Assembly: GCA_964017125.1 (NCBI GenBank)
Contig: OZ024912.1
Location: forward strand, 62,381,282-62,445,281
Direction: 5' to 3'
DNA from: Flabesymbios commensalis
Taxonomy: Eukaryota > Annelida > Polychaeta > Terebellida > Flabelligeridae
Length of the DNA: 64,000 bases
Position numbers and translations under genes: made by a program. Below, one piece after another: positions 12,721 to 23,349 of this stretch (position 1 is its first letter; each line of letters begins with the position of its first letter). Below the pieces are notes generated by a model. That model was not told the DNA's origin and did no database searches. It worked only from the letters and a program-made list of their open reading frames with translations.

Positions 12721-12841
12721 AAATCACAAGAAATTGATTCGGCAAAAGACAATAAAGTTTGTGGCAAAACCAAAAAAAACAATCATAAAATTGGTGTAGT
12801 TCAATTGTTGTATCGCGTCGGTTTTGACGTTGCAGACGTTT

Positions 12842-14092
12842 CTAGAAACCCCAATAATCTTTGGGATTATTACTACACATCTTTTCGAGATTTAATTTCA
12901 ATTTTGTATTATAGTTTCGTTTTTTTCTTTGAATCATGCGTTTGTAGTCGTTGCACAAGTTATGGTAGTCATTGTTGTTGTCTGTGTCTGTTAGATTTGT
13001 TCGAATGAGCTCACATATATGATCACTTGATCGGTCGGAGGTGGCATTTAATGTCAAATGATCTTTTATTCTCTTAATGCACTCATCATTTCGTAGAGAT
13101 AACTTATATTGGTCAATTCGCGATACATTCCAACTATATTTATGATAAGCTTTATACTCAACCACATGATCATAAGCTTTAATAGATTTATTTGTATTGC
13201 AAAATGGCTGAGCTTTGAGGCTAAACACGATCGGGCAATGATCAGATTCGACTAATTTATAGATAATTGCAAAGTTTTTTTCTATCATACTAAGAAAGTT
13301 CGGTTCAAATAGCATGTCATCTATTACACTACTCCCATTTCTATTAAAAAAATGTAGAAGAGCCTCTGTGTTTATCCTGGTAAACTCTACCATTTGCAAT
13401 AATAAGACCTGTATTTTTACAAAGTTCTAATAACAGTTTACCGTAGGTATTCGCCTTGGTATCATGTTATATCGCTGAGAATCAGCTAGGATATCAGAGC
13501 ATACAAAGTTTGGCTGCCCACCATTACACACACTATATTCATCTGTTATAAAGTCCGGTAGGTTACTGGTGCGGGCATTGAAGTCCCCACAAAGGAAAAT
13601 GTCATGATTGTTTACATATTTACTATATTCAAGTTCAATAATGTTAAAAATATCCTGCTTGATGCCAATATAACTGGAATCTATCGGAGGTACATAAACT
13701 ACACCAACCATTAGTTTTTTGTTAGTATTTATATTAATACAGTCCTTAAATATGATCCACACTAAACACTCATTAACTCTTTTAATTTCGATATGTTTGT
13801 TTAGCCAATTAGCAATTAAAATAGCAATACCACCAGAGGAGAGCTTCGCTTTTTAATGTCTCACTGTCCGCGCAAAATTATAAACTGTATAATTTGCGAA
13901 TTGAATAGACTTCTGTGAATTTAACATACTTTCAACTAAAAAAACAATATCATGCTGACAAATGTACACACATAACTGTCTGTTTTGTAATTTATCTGTT
14001 ATTCCACAAATGTTCCAAGACAGTATATTCACATGATGACACTGAGACGAATTCTTGGGTACGGGGTTATCTGAAAGAGTCAGATTGTTCAT
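12842..14092 (-). pseudogene. LINE ORF2 N-terminal part: APE-type endonuclease and linker
   Basis: Endonuclease motifs are in order: ILSWNICGITDKL (14,020 region), GGIAILI, VGVVYVPP, FLCGDFNARTS and SDHCPIVFS, followed by the Lys/Asn-rich linker ending NPKDYWGF. The enzyme nicks target DNA for target-primed reverse transcription. An in-frame stop at 13,853-13,855 and frame changes around 13,300-13,430 show decay. The RT domain that should follow is absent. Confidence 0.85.
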
Positions 14093-14094
14093 TA
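14090..14094 (-). promoter_or_regulatory. TAATG stop/start overlap between LINE ORF1 and ORF2
   Basis: On the minus strand the ORF1 stop TAA (14,094-14,092) shares its last A with the ORF2 ATG (14,092-14,090). In the silkworm LINE SART1 a UAAUG overlap is known to support translation of ORF2 by termination-reinitiation. Seeing the same five bases here suggests the same coupling, but that is inference. Confidence 0.7.
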
Positions 14095-14948
14095 ACTCCG
14101 TTGAGTGTCGTTGGATTTGTGAAAATTTAGCGCCATTTCAATATTTCGTGCCATCAAGTCTCTCCCTTGGTTATTTAAATGTAGTTTGTCCACACTGTAA
14201 TGGGTTTTGCGGCAATGAGTGAAGATGTTGTTGTTTATATAATTGATTCTATCTGTCTTTTTTGATTTATGTTCAAGATATGCATTAAAATTTAAAATGT
14301 TTTCATTTATGTCTGGTTTGTCCCAGCGCAGAGGTAAACCGGCAACATATATCTGGGCTTCACGGTTCAATGATAACGCCTGGTCTAGTAGATTGTCATA
14401 TGAAATAATAGTCTGCCCAAGTGTACTGTTAGCCAAATCATTAGTTCCGCAAAGAAGAACTATTTCATCACTGTCCTTGTATCCGTCATTAATTCCCAGG
14501 TCGTTACTAATTCTGTTGATTGTTGCCCCACGTTTGACATAAGAGCAGGTTTCCTTGTCTCGTTTTTAAATCTACGTCCTATGCCTGCTCCGAGAGAGCT
14601 GCTGATTAAAGTAGTTTTACCTGGTGTTAAATCACCGTCAATCTTCGTTTCGGTTGATTTTGTATGATCCAACGCGGGCCTAGGAGTTGCTAATTTCCTC
14701 AAATTTGTGACTTCAGTTTTGGTGATCACCACGTTATCATCAGTGTGTACAGGACTAGATGCTGTAGTACGCCTAATGGATTGCGGTTGCTTTGTTGATT
14801 TCTTTCTGGGTTTCTTGCCTTTCGTTGTGGTGGAATGTTTTTTGTATGACACTGTTGTGAAAGTCGCGGAATTATCAGTATCCCCAGTATTTTCATTTAC
14901 TGTTGTTTCACTATCAGATTTATTCCGTTGATTTAATTTGTCTGTCAA
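14092..14948 (-). pseudogene. LINE ORF1 with esterase (SGNH hydrolase-like) domain
   Basis: The N-terminal part is Ser/Thr/Lys-rich and probably disordered (KGKKPRKKSTKQPQS). It is followed by ISSSLGAGIG (nucleophile block), a RGATI block, VLLCGTNDLAN (the GxND block) and DKLHLNNQGRDLMARNI (the D-x-x-H block near the end). In CR1-group LINEs ORF1 is an RNA-binding or esterase-bearing protein needed for retrotransposition. The reading frame changes once around 14,535-14,550, between the nucleophile block and the RGATI block, so it is broken. The stop codon overlaps the ORF2 start. Confidence 0.8.
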
Positions 14949-14990
14949 CCAAGATATTTCGTGTCTTAATCTAATTTTTTTCTTCTAAAT

Positions 14991-15983
14991 GACTTTGTTT
15001 TTAGTTTCTGTGTAGAATTCTTAATGGCTCCCTTATGATTGTGGATACATGTATATTGGATAAAATAAAAGTTTTATTATATGTAGTAATATTTTTTAGG
15101 AATACTTTGTCGATTTGTATATCAAAGTTGAGAACATGCTGGAAGCCTTTAGTTTACCTTTTTACATGTTTCGAGAACTGCCTAAATAAAATAAAACTTG
15201 TACAAAGCAGATTAAATATTTTTCTTGCACTAAAATTGGCTCGGTACGAACCAATAATCCAATTGCTATGTGATAGTATCCAATTTCTTTGCTAATGATA
15301 AATGATTTCATTAGCTCCATTCTGCTATTCAAAACCAAAAGGCAGTATCTGCTTACTTGTGAAGTAAGCAAATACTGCCTTTTGGCTTTGCACGGCAGCA
15401 CTGTGCTCTGTATTTTTTAACATAATTTCCCATTTATGTTCACATGTGATAAATATAACGGACTTAAAAGTAAAAAAAAATATATATATACACAACACAT
15501 GTGTCTCTAATGTTGTTGTGTGCATGTGCAACACATGCAGACAAAATCACCTTGATTTTAGATTCGAATTTTGCAATTAGAACATGAACTTTGATATGGT
15601 ATAACTGTTACTCAATAATTATTATAATAAATTATGTGTTACTCCATTGACACGAGATGACACAATTTTAATTGATTGTTAGTTTATTGTAAAGTGATAT
15701 TAAAACACAACCTCGAAAAAAATGTCACTCTGTGGCTCTAACTGGGTTTTAAAAGCGCCCGAAATCATTGATATGAATAAGTTTACAGTGTGTGTGATAG
15801 TGATGGTATAGCTTAAATATTTGGCAACCACAACGTGATATATCCAGTACGTGCTGCGGAACATGTCAAATATGAATACTTTATACTTGATATGCTGATA
15901 CATGCAGATACATTATTGTAATTTATATTATATTTGATTTTTAGAACATAAGTTTGCATTTTTTAGTGAAGATTCTCAAATTA
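14991..15983. other. Gene-free stretch with a tight hairpin
   Basis: AT-rich, no gene. It contains the snap-back hairpin listed at 15,330-15,390 and short AT repeats around 15,470-15,490. Confidence 0.5.
15330..15390. repeat. Near-perfect hairpin, 24-bp arms, 3-base loop
   Basis: Arms 15,335-15,358 and 15,362-15,385 are complementary at 23 of 24 positions with loop GTG. Pairing extends outward a few bases with one further mismatch (CAAA/TTTG). It could be a fold-back remnant or a small-RNA-like precursor; sequence alone does not decide. Confidence 0.8.
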
Positions 15984-18688
15984 TTACTGCTCACACATCC
16001 GTCCTACTGGTCACACACCCGTCTTAATGCTCACACATCCGTCCTACTGGTCACACACCCGTACTACTGGTCACACATCCGTCCTACTGCTCACACACCC
16101 GACTTAATACTAACACACCCATCCTACTGGTCACACACCCGTCTACTGTTCACAAACCCGTCCTACTGCTCACAAACCCGTTCTACTGGTCACACACCCA
16201 TCCTACCGGTCACACACCCGTCCTACTGCTCACACACTCGTCCTACTGCTCACACACCCATCCTACTGCTCACAAACCCGTTCTACTGGTCACACACCCA
16301 TCCTACTGGTCACACACCCGTCCTACTGCTCACACACTCATCCTACTGCTCACACACCCGTTCTACTGGTCACACACCCATCCTACTTGTCACACACACG
16401 TCCTACTGCTCACACACACATCCTACTGCTCACACACCCGTTCTACTGGTAACGCACTCATCCTACTGGTCACAAACCCGTTCTGCTGGTCACACACCCA
16501 TCCTTCTGCTCACACACCCGTTCTAATGGTCACACACCCATCCTACTGGTCACACACCCGTCCTACTGGTCACATACCCGTCCTACTGCTCACACACTCG
16601 TCCTACTGCTCACACACCCATCCTACTTGTCGCACACCCGTCTACTGTTCACAAACCCGTTCTGCTGCTCAAACACCCACCCTACTGCTCACACACCCAT
16701 CCTACTGGTCACACACCCATCCTACTGCTCACACACCCGTTCTACTGGTCACATACCCATCTTACTGGTCACATACCCGTCCTACTGGTCACTCACCTGC
16801 CCTACAGCTCACACAACCGTTTACTGGTCACACACCCGTCCTACTGGTCACATACCCGTCCTACTGCTCACACATTCGTCCTACTATTCACATACCCGTC
16901 ATACTGGTCACATACCCGTCCTACTGGTCACACACCCGTCCTACTGGTCACACACCCGTGCTACTGCTCACACACTCGTCCTACTGGTCACATACCCGTC
17001 CTACTGGTCACATACCTGTCCTACTGGTCACACACCCGTCCTACTGGTCACACGCCCATCCTACTGGTCACACACCCATCCTACTAGTCACTCACCCGTC
17101 CTACTGGTCACACACCCGTCTTACTGGTCACACACCCGTCTACTGTTCACAAATCCGTTCTGTTGCTCACACACCCATCCTACTGGTCACATACCCGTCC
17201 TACTGGTCACATACCTGTCCTACTGGTCACACACCCATCCTACTGGTCACACACCCATCCTACTGGTCACACACCCGTCCTACTGGTCACACACCCGTCC
17301 TACTGCTCACACACCCATCCTACTTGTCACACACCCATCCTACTGGTCACAAACCCGTTCTACTGGTCACACACCCATCCTACTAGTCACACACCCATCC
17401 TACTGGTCACACACCCGTCTTACTGATCACACACCCGTCTTACTTGTCACAAACCCGTCTACTGTTCACAAACCCGTTCTGTTGTTCAAACACCCAACCT
17501 ACTGCTCACACACCCATCCTACTGGTCACACACCCATCCTACTGGTCACTCACCCGTCCTACTGGTCACACACCCGTCTCACTGGTCACACACCCATCGT
17601 ATACTGGTCACACACCCGTCCTACTGGTCACACACCCGTCCTTCTGGTCACACACTCGCCCCACTTGTCACACACCCGTCCTACTTGTCACACACCCGTC
17701 CTACTGGTCACACAGCCGTCCTTCTGGTGACACACCCGTCCTACTGGTCACACACCCGTCCTACTGGTCACACACCCGTCCTGCTGGTCACACACACGTC
17801 CTACTGGTCACACACCCATCCTACTGGTCACACACCCGTCCGACTGCTCACACACCCATCCTACTTGTCACACACCCATCTTACTGCTCACAAACCCGTC
17901 CTACTGGTCACACACCTATCCTACTGCTCACACACCCGCTCTACTGCTCACAAACCCGTTCTACTGGTCACACACCCATCCTACTGGTCACAAACCCGTC
18001 CTACTGGTCACACACCTATCCTACTGCTCACACACCCGCTCTACTGCTCACAAACCCGTTCTACTGGTCACACACCCATCCTACTAGTCACACACCCGTC
18101 CTACTGGTCACACACCCGTCCTTCTGGTGACACACCCGTCCTACTGGTCACACACCCGTCTTACTGATCACACACCCGTCCTACTGGTCACACACCCGTC
18201 CTACTGGTCACACACCCGTCCTACTGGTCACACACCCGTTCTACTGGTCACACACCCGTCCTTCTGGTCACACACTCGCCCCACTTGTCACACACCCATC
18301 CTACTGGTCACACACCCGTCCTACTGGTCACACACCCGTCCTTCTGGTGACACACCCGTCCTACTGGTCACACACCCGTCCACTGGTCACACACCCGTCC
18401 TTCTGGTCACACACCCGTCCTACTGGTCACACACCCATCCTACTGGTCACACACCCGTCCTACTGGTCACACAACCGTCCCACTGGTCACACACCCGTCC
18501 TACTTGTCGTACACCCATCCTACTGGTCGCACACCCCTTATACTAGTCGCACACCCATCCTACTGATCAAAAAACCGTTTTATTGCTCACACACCCGCCC
18601 TACTGCTAACACACCAGTCCTACTAGTCGCAGACACATCCTACTGATCACAAACCCGTTCTTTGCTCACACACCCATCCTACTGGAAT
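15984..18688 (+). repeat. 20-bp satellite/minisatellite array, ~135 copies
   Basis: Continuous array of a 20-bp unit, consensus CTACTGGTCACACACCCGTC, with variants GGT/GCT/TGT, CCC/ACC and CGTC/CATC. Because 20 is not a multiple of 3 and the unit contains no plus-strand stop in any frame, all three plus frames stay open for long stretches and encode the same 20-residue cycle (around YWSHTRPTGHTPVLLVTHP). Open frames of up to about 370 codons here are therefore expected by-products and not evidence of genes. The array ends at 18,688 directly against LINE sequence. A short second array of the same unit is at 20,088-20,290. Confidence 0.95.
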
Positions 18689-18825
18689 TCTCCACTTTTT
18701 AATGTTGATGACAAATACATGAAACAGTTACAGCGAGTGCAAAACTCATTAGCTCGAGTCGTATGTAAGACATCTAAGTTCTGCCATATAACACCTGTTC
18801 TCCATTTGTTTGCATTGGCTCAAAA
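18689..18825 (+). mobile_element. LINE reverse transcriptase C-terminal fragment
   Basis: Reads WNSPLFNVDDKYMKQLQRVQ, then NSLARVVC, TSKFCHITPVLH: the conserved post-RT segment of CR1/L2-type LINEs. It is bounded on the left by the 20-bp array and on the right by the first 60-bp repeat. The last ~52 bp (18,770-18,822) recur at 21,106-21,156 in front of the rest of a LINE 3' end. Confidence 0.8.
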
Positions 18826-18838
18826 TCAAGTACAGAAT

Positions 18839-19028
18839 TGTCTCTGTATATATCTTATTGGGACCATATATATATATTATTGGGACATATAGATAAATGA
18901 CGTCTCTGTATATATCTTATTGGGACCTTATATATATTATTGGGACACATAGATAAATGACGTCTCTGTATATATCTTATTGGGACCATATATATATTAT
19001 TGGGACATATAGATAAATGACGTCTCTG
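18839..19028 (+). repeat. 60-bp tandem repeat, array 1 (about 3 copies)
   Basis: Unit: TCTCTGTATATATCTTATTG, GGACC, (AT)n, TATTGGGACATATAGATAAA, TGACG. Because 60 is a multiple of 3, the minus strand shows a 20-residue repeating open frame (RHLSICPNNIYMVPIRYIQ), again a by-product. Other arrays are at 20,455-20,700 and 21,632-22,058. Confidence 0.95.
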
Positions 19029-19680
19029 ATGATAATACATAATACACGTGACGTTCTAAACCTGATATACACGTGATAGTCCAGCCACCAGCTAAAATAT
19101 AAGCCATGTGATACTCTAGGCATCCAAAGGTTAACAAAATGCTGGTTTAGTTTGCATAGGGTTAATAATTGAGACATGTGATAGTCTGGACACCAGAGGG
19201 CCAATACATGTGTTACTCTAGTTCGCAGAGGATTAATCATTAAATTAAGAGATATGATACTCTAGGCATCAGAAGGTTAGTATAGAAGAAATATGATAGT
19301 CTCTAGCCTCCAGATAGGTATTATATGTGATACTCTGGGCACCCAAAGGGTAACATAAAAGAAACTTGATAGTCCAGTCATAATATACGTGGAGTTCTGG
19401 ACCACAAAGGCTGACGCAAGAGCAATGTGATACTATAGCCCCCAGAAGTTTAAAATATTATGAGCGATATAACTGTCTAGCCCCACAGTGTTTAGACATG
19501 AGTCATGATTGGCTCGCCCCTAGAAACATTTGATACTCTAGTCCGCAGAGGGTTAGTAAATAACACGTGTGGACTATGTACTGTAGGGATCAGAAGGTTA
19601 ATATAGCATAAATATGATAATCTAGTCCATGTAGCGTTTATTTTCTTATTTGTGTCAGGAATTAGTATTATCATCAAAAT
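19029..19680 (+). repeat. Degenerate ~40-bp repeat block, copy 1
   Basis: A chain of degenerate units built on TGATACTCTAGGCATC..AGGGTTAATA and TGATAGTCTGGACACCAG. The first ~400 bp are nearly identical to 20,698-21,100 and related to 22,590-23,000, so 60-bp array plus this block form a higher-order repeat. Confidence 0.85.
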
Positions 19681-20087
19681 AGCATTGTCTCAGTTAAATC
19701 CAGTACCAGTATACTCTTCCCTATTTATATCTTTTTAGAACCTTGTATACGTATTTGAAACACATATATTTTTATTCTTTAAGGACTCTTAGTTAATTTT
19801 TCTGTCATGATAAAAAAATTTCATTAGTATTATTATGAACATAGCCTTGTGTTTGTGAAATTAAATACTAGTATAGCCCTACTAACCCTTGTATATATCT
19901 TATTGGAACCATGTATATATTATTGGGACATATAGATAAATGACTTCTACGATTTCGTTTAATTCTTTTAAGAATCGTTTTTGTTAGATATTAAGAAAAA
20001 GTTCGAATTAGAGATACTATAACATTAGAAAGAACCTCACAATAAATAAATCGAGGAATAGTATACTCTAACTTACATATTATATCT
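19681..20087 (+). repeat. Higher-order repeat leader with a single 60-bp unit
   Basis: Contains the leader seen before the later arrays (GTTAATTTTTCTGTCAT..., CACTAGTATA, CTAACCC) and one 60-bp unit at 19,888-19,945, then diverges. Confidence 0.65.
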
Positions 20088-20290
20088 TACTGCTCACACA
20101 CCCGTCTTACTGGTCACACACCCGTCCTACTGGTCACACACCCGTCTTACTGCTCACACCCCCATCCTACTGGACACACATCCGTCTTTCTGCTCATACA
20201 CCCGTCCTACTTGTCGCACACCCATCCCCTTGGTCGAACACCGGTCCTACTGGTCGCACACCCGTCTTACTGCTCAAACACGATCACCCG
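20088..20290 (+). repeat. Second, short array of the 20-bp satellite
   Basis: About ten units of the CTACTGGTCACACACCCGTC type, more diverged than those at 15,984-18,688, embedded between higher-order repeat blocks. Confidence 0.9.
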
Positions 20291-20295
20291 CCCTA

Positions 20296-21105
20296 TCTAC
20301 TTGACCATACGTATTCAAAGTAAATCTAGGTAGGTGATTACCGAGATATATTCTAAATCAGTAAGGATTTACAGTTAATTTTTGTGTCATTATGAAAATA
20401 TCGATTTAGTATTTGATAGACTTGTGCTTGCAAAATCAAGCACTAGTATACTAACCCTTGTATATATCTTATTGGAACCATATATATATTATTGGGACAT
20501 ATAGATAAATTACGCCTCTGTATATATCTAATTGGGACCATATATATATTATTGGGACATATAGATAAATGACGTCTCTGTATATATCTTATTGGGACCA
20601 TATATATATTATTGGGACACATAGATAAATGACGTCTCTGTATATATCTTATTGGGACCATATATATATTATTGGGACATATAGATAAATTACGTCTCTG
20701 ATGATAATACATAATACACGTGACGTTCTAAACCTGATATACACGTGATAGTCCAGCCACCGGCTAAAATATAAGCCATGTGATACTCTAGGCATCCAAA
20801 GGTTAACAAAATGCCGGTCTAGTTCGCATAGGGTTAATAATTGAGACATGTGATAGTCTGGACACCAGAGGGTCAATACTTGTGTTACTCTAGTTCGCAG
20901 AGGGTTAATAATTAAATTGAGAGATATGATACTCTAGGCATCAGAAGGTTAGTATAGAAGAAATATGATAGTCTCTAGCCTCCAGATAGGTAATATATGT
21001 GATACTCTAGGCACCCAAGGGGTAACATAAAAGAAATTTGATAGTCCAGTCCACAGAGAATTAAATAAATAATATACGTGGAACTCTGGACCACAAAGGC
21101 TGACA
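20296..21105 (+). repeat. Higher-order repeat block: leader, four 60-bp units, degenerate ~40-bp units
   Basis: Leader 20,296-20,454 (TCTACTTGACCATACGTATT onward), four 60-bp units at 20,455-20,700, then the ~40-bp block 20,698-21,105, near-identical to 19,029-19,430. The leader recurs at 21,476. Confidence 0.9.
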
Positions 21106-21475
21106 CAAGACATCTAAGTTCTGCCATATAACACCTGTTCTCCATTCGTTGGATTGGCTCAGGAACTAGACAGCTTATTCGACCTCGCTCTCCTGAAACC
21201 AAGGCTGGTTCTCGTGCTTTTTCGTGCTGTTGTTGCTCCATACCTCCGGAATTCCCTTCCTGCAGAAGTACGAACAGCTGAGATGTATTCCATCTTCCGC
21301 AAAAAATTTAAAACACACTTCTTTGCATCTTGTTTTGCATCCTAATAGTTGCTCTCACTCTGATGACTTTGACTGACCATGGACACGATTCTTGAATATC
21401 ATTTGGTTTGAAGCGCCTCTGAGCTTGTCATACAGGGGTTTAGGCGCATTAGAAGTTTTATATATCTATCTATCT
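21106..21475 (+). mobile_element. LINE 3' end (ORF2 C-terminus and 3' UTR)
   Basis: Starts with the same ACATCTAAGTTCTGCCATAT segment as 18,770. It encodes APYLRNSLPAEVRTAEMYSI and FRKKFKTHFFASCFAS before a stop at 21,343-21,345, the usual C-terminus of CR1/L2-type LINEs. The tail has paired AAGCGCCTCTGAGCTTG and GGGTTTAGGCGC words and ends in (TATC)n, the 3' hairpin plus microsatellite common in this group. Confidence 0.85.
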
Positions 21476-22058
21476 ACTTGACCATACGTATTCAAAGTAA
21501 ATCTAGGTAGGTGATCACCGAGATATATTCTAAATCAGTAAGGATTTACAGTTAATTTTGTGTCATTTTGAAAATATTGCTTTAGTATTTATTAGCCTTG
21601 TGTTTTTCAAATCAAGCACTAGTATACTAACCCTTGTATATATCTTATTGGGACAATATATATGTTATTGGGACATATAGATAAATGACGTCTCTGTATA
21701 TCTTATTGGGACCATATATACATATTATTGGGACATATAGATAAATAACGTTTCTGTATATATCTTATTGGGACCATATATATATTATTGGGACATATAG
21801 ATAAATAACGTTTCTGTATATATCTTATTGGGACCATATATATATTATTGGGACATATAGATAAATAACGTTTCTGTATATATCTTATTGGGACCATATA
21901 TATATTATTGGGACATATAGATAAATAACGTTTCTGTATATATCTTATTGGGACCATATATATATTATTGGGACATATAGATAAATGACGTCTCTGTATA
22001 TATCTTATTGGGACCATATATATATTATTGGGACATATAGATAAATGACGTCTCTGAT
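21476..22058 (+). repeat. Higher-order repeat block: leader and seven 60-bp units
   Basis: Leader as at 20,296, then about seven 60-bp units from 21,632. Five internal copies are almost identical to each other, with AACGTTTCTG in place of GACGTCTCTG, a sign of recent local amplification. Confidence 0.95.
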
Positions 22059-22453
22059 GACCTCTAATTCTTTGAAGACTCTCGTTTTTTGGCTATGTTG
22101 AAATGGTTTGAATTAGAGATACCATAAAAGTAGATAAATCGATGAATAGTAGACTCTACTATATAATTATATAACTTTTTGGGACCATGTACACTTTATT
22201 GGGGCACAAGCTAGTTGACTTCTGCGATGGCCTGTATTATTATTGGTTATTTTTGTTGGCATTAAGAAAAGATTTAATTAGGATACTTAAGAAAATAACC
22301 TTATGTTAGGCAAAATGAGCAATATTATTCTCTTCTCTAAATATACATTAAATTGTTGAATGAAATGACACTAAATTGTATGGTTTATGACACTTTTTGG
22401 TCTCAAGGTTCATTTTATGCCCTAAAGTGTATTTTAAAAAGTTTAAACATGTT
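22059..22453. other. Diverged higher-order repeat tail
   Basis: Faint 60-bp-like words (GGGACCATGTACACTTTATT) persist to about 22,230; no gene. Confidence 0.5.
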
Positions 22454-22545
22454 CCCAGCAAACACACAACATTTGTATAACATTTGTACAACGTCGGCCC
22501 AACGTCTTCGAGGGTGGCCCATCATTGTACAAATGTTAGACTGGC
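22454..22545. repeat. CCCAGCAAACA hairpin-family copy
   Basis: Begins CCCAGCAAACAC. Arm 22,479-22,501 pairs with an arm ending near 22,537 (AACATTTGTACAA matched by TTGTACAAATGTT), about 19 of 23 positions, with GGCCCA/TGGCCC next to the loop. The arm sequence differs from the other copies in the window. Confidence 0.8.
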
Positions 22546-22559
22546 AATACCTGTAATGG

Positions 22560-23250
22560 TATTAGTAATATACCGATGACCGAGTAATAGTAAAATATAA
22601 GCCATGTGATACTCTAGGCATCCAAAGGTTAACAAATATGCTAGTCTAGCTCGCATAGGGTTAATAATTGAGATACGTGATAGTCTGGATCCCAGAAGGT
22701 CAATACATGTGTTACCGTACTTTAGTTCGCAGAGGGTTAATAATTTAATCAAGAGATATGATACTCTAGGCATCAGAAGGTTAGTATAGAAGAAATATGA
22801 TTGTCTCTAGCCTCCAGATTGGTAATATATGTGATACTCTAGGCACCCAAAGGTTAACATGAAAAAACACTTGATAGTTGAGTCCACAGTGGATTAAATA
22901 AATAATATACGTGAAACTCTGGACCACAAAGGGTGACACATGAGCATTATGACAGTATTGCCCCCAGAAGTTTAACATATTATGAGCGATATAATTGTCT
23001 AGCCCCATAATGAAAATATAGAATTAGTATTATTATGCAAATACCCTTGTGTTAGTAAAATGAAGCACCAATATACAGGCCTAATCACCATTATATATAC
23101 CTTACTGATTTGAGACTATGTATATATTATTGGGACATACACATAAATGACGTCTGCGATCACCTCTAATTAACTAAATTAGGCATGTGATACTCTAGGC
23201 ATCGGAATGTTAATATAGCAGAAATAATATGATATTCTGATATCTTGGTG
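22560..23250 (+). repeat. Degenerate ~40-bp repeat block, copy 3, and leader remnant
   Basis: 22,590-23,000 matches 20,760-21,100 with more changes. 23,000-23,170 resembles the leader and one degraded 60-bp unit. Confidence 0.75.
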
Positions 23251-23300
23251 ATGTGGGGCTCGCTGCACTGCACACTTTGTAAACCTAATTACTCAGGGTG

Positions 23301-23349
23301 TCCCAATAACTCTTAAAGAAGTACCAATAATATTTTAATGTTATTGGGA
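23301..23349. repeat. Short inverted repeat TCCCAATAAC / GTTATTGGGA
   Basis: Perfect 10-base arms at 23,301-23,310 and 23,340-23,349. The word TTATTGGGA also occurs in each 60-bp satellite unit. It lies ~375 bp upstream of the first KDZ exon found; whether it marks a transposon end is unknown. Confidence 0.6.

Larger units (their letters stand above)
12842..14990 (-). mobile_element. CR1-group LINE, minus strand, lacking its reverse transcriptase end
   Basis: On the minus strand, from 14,990 down: a polar, basic ORF1 N-terminus, an SGNH/GDSL-type esterase domain, then ORF2 starting with an APE-type endonuclease and its basic linker (NPKDYWGF). The expected RT does not follow; the sequence degrades near 12,780 and a plus-strand fragment takes over. 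Loss of the 3' side is the reverse of the usual 5' truncation, so a later deletion or rearrangement is likely. An esterase domain in ORF1 is known in the CR1/L2 group. The copy is old and carries a few stops and frameshifts. Confidence 0.85.

Noticed and set aside
12688-13008. Plus-strand 106-codon frame (Cys/Tyr-rich C-terminus)
   Set aside because: Lies opposite the LINE endonuclease linker and partly in another LINE fragment; an antisense shadow.
14707-14931. Plus-strand hydrophobic frame resembling a small membrane protein
   Set aside because: Antisense of the Ser/Thr/Lys-rich LINE ORF1.
15954-18646. Series of long plus-strand open frames encoding HTPVLLVTHPSYWSH-type protein
   Set aside because: They follow entirely from the 20-bp tandem repeat, appear in all three frames and have no start context, splice sites or unique sequence.
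15984-18688. CRISPR-like array of regular short repeats
   Set aside because: Repeats are contiguous with no unique spacers, and the DNA is eukaryotic; it is a minisatellite.
18855-22017. Minus-strand frames with RHLSICPNNIYMVPIRYIQ repeats
   Set aside because: Produced by the 60-bp satellite, whose length is a multiple of three.
23301-23349. Left terminal inverted repeat of the KDZ element
   Set aside because: The inverted pair is local (10-bp arms) and has no partner downstream of 29,532.
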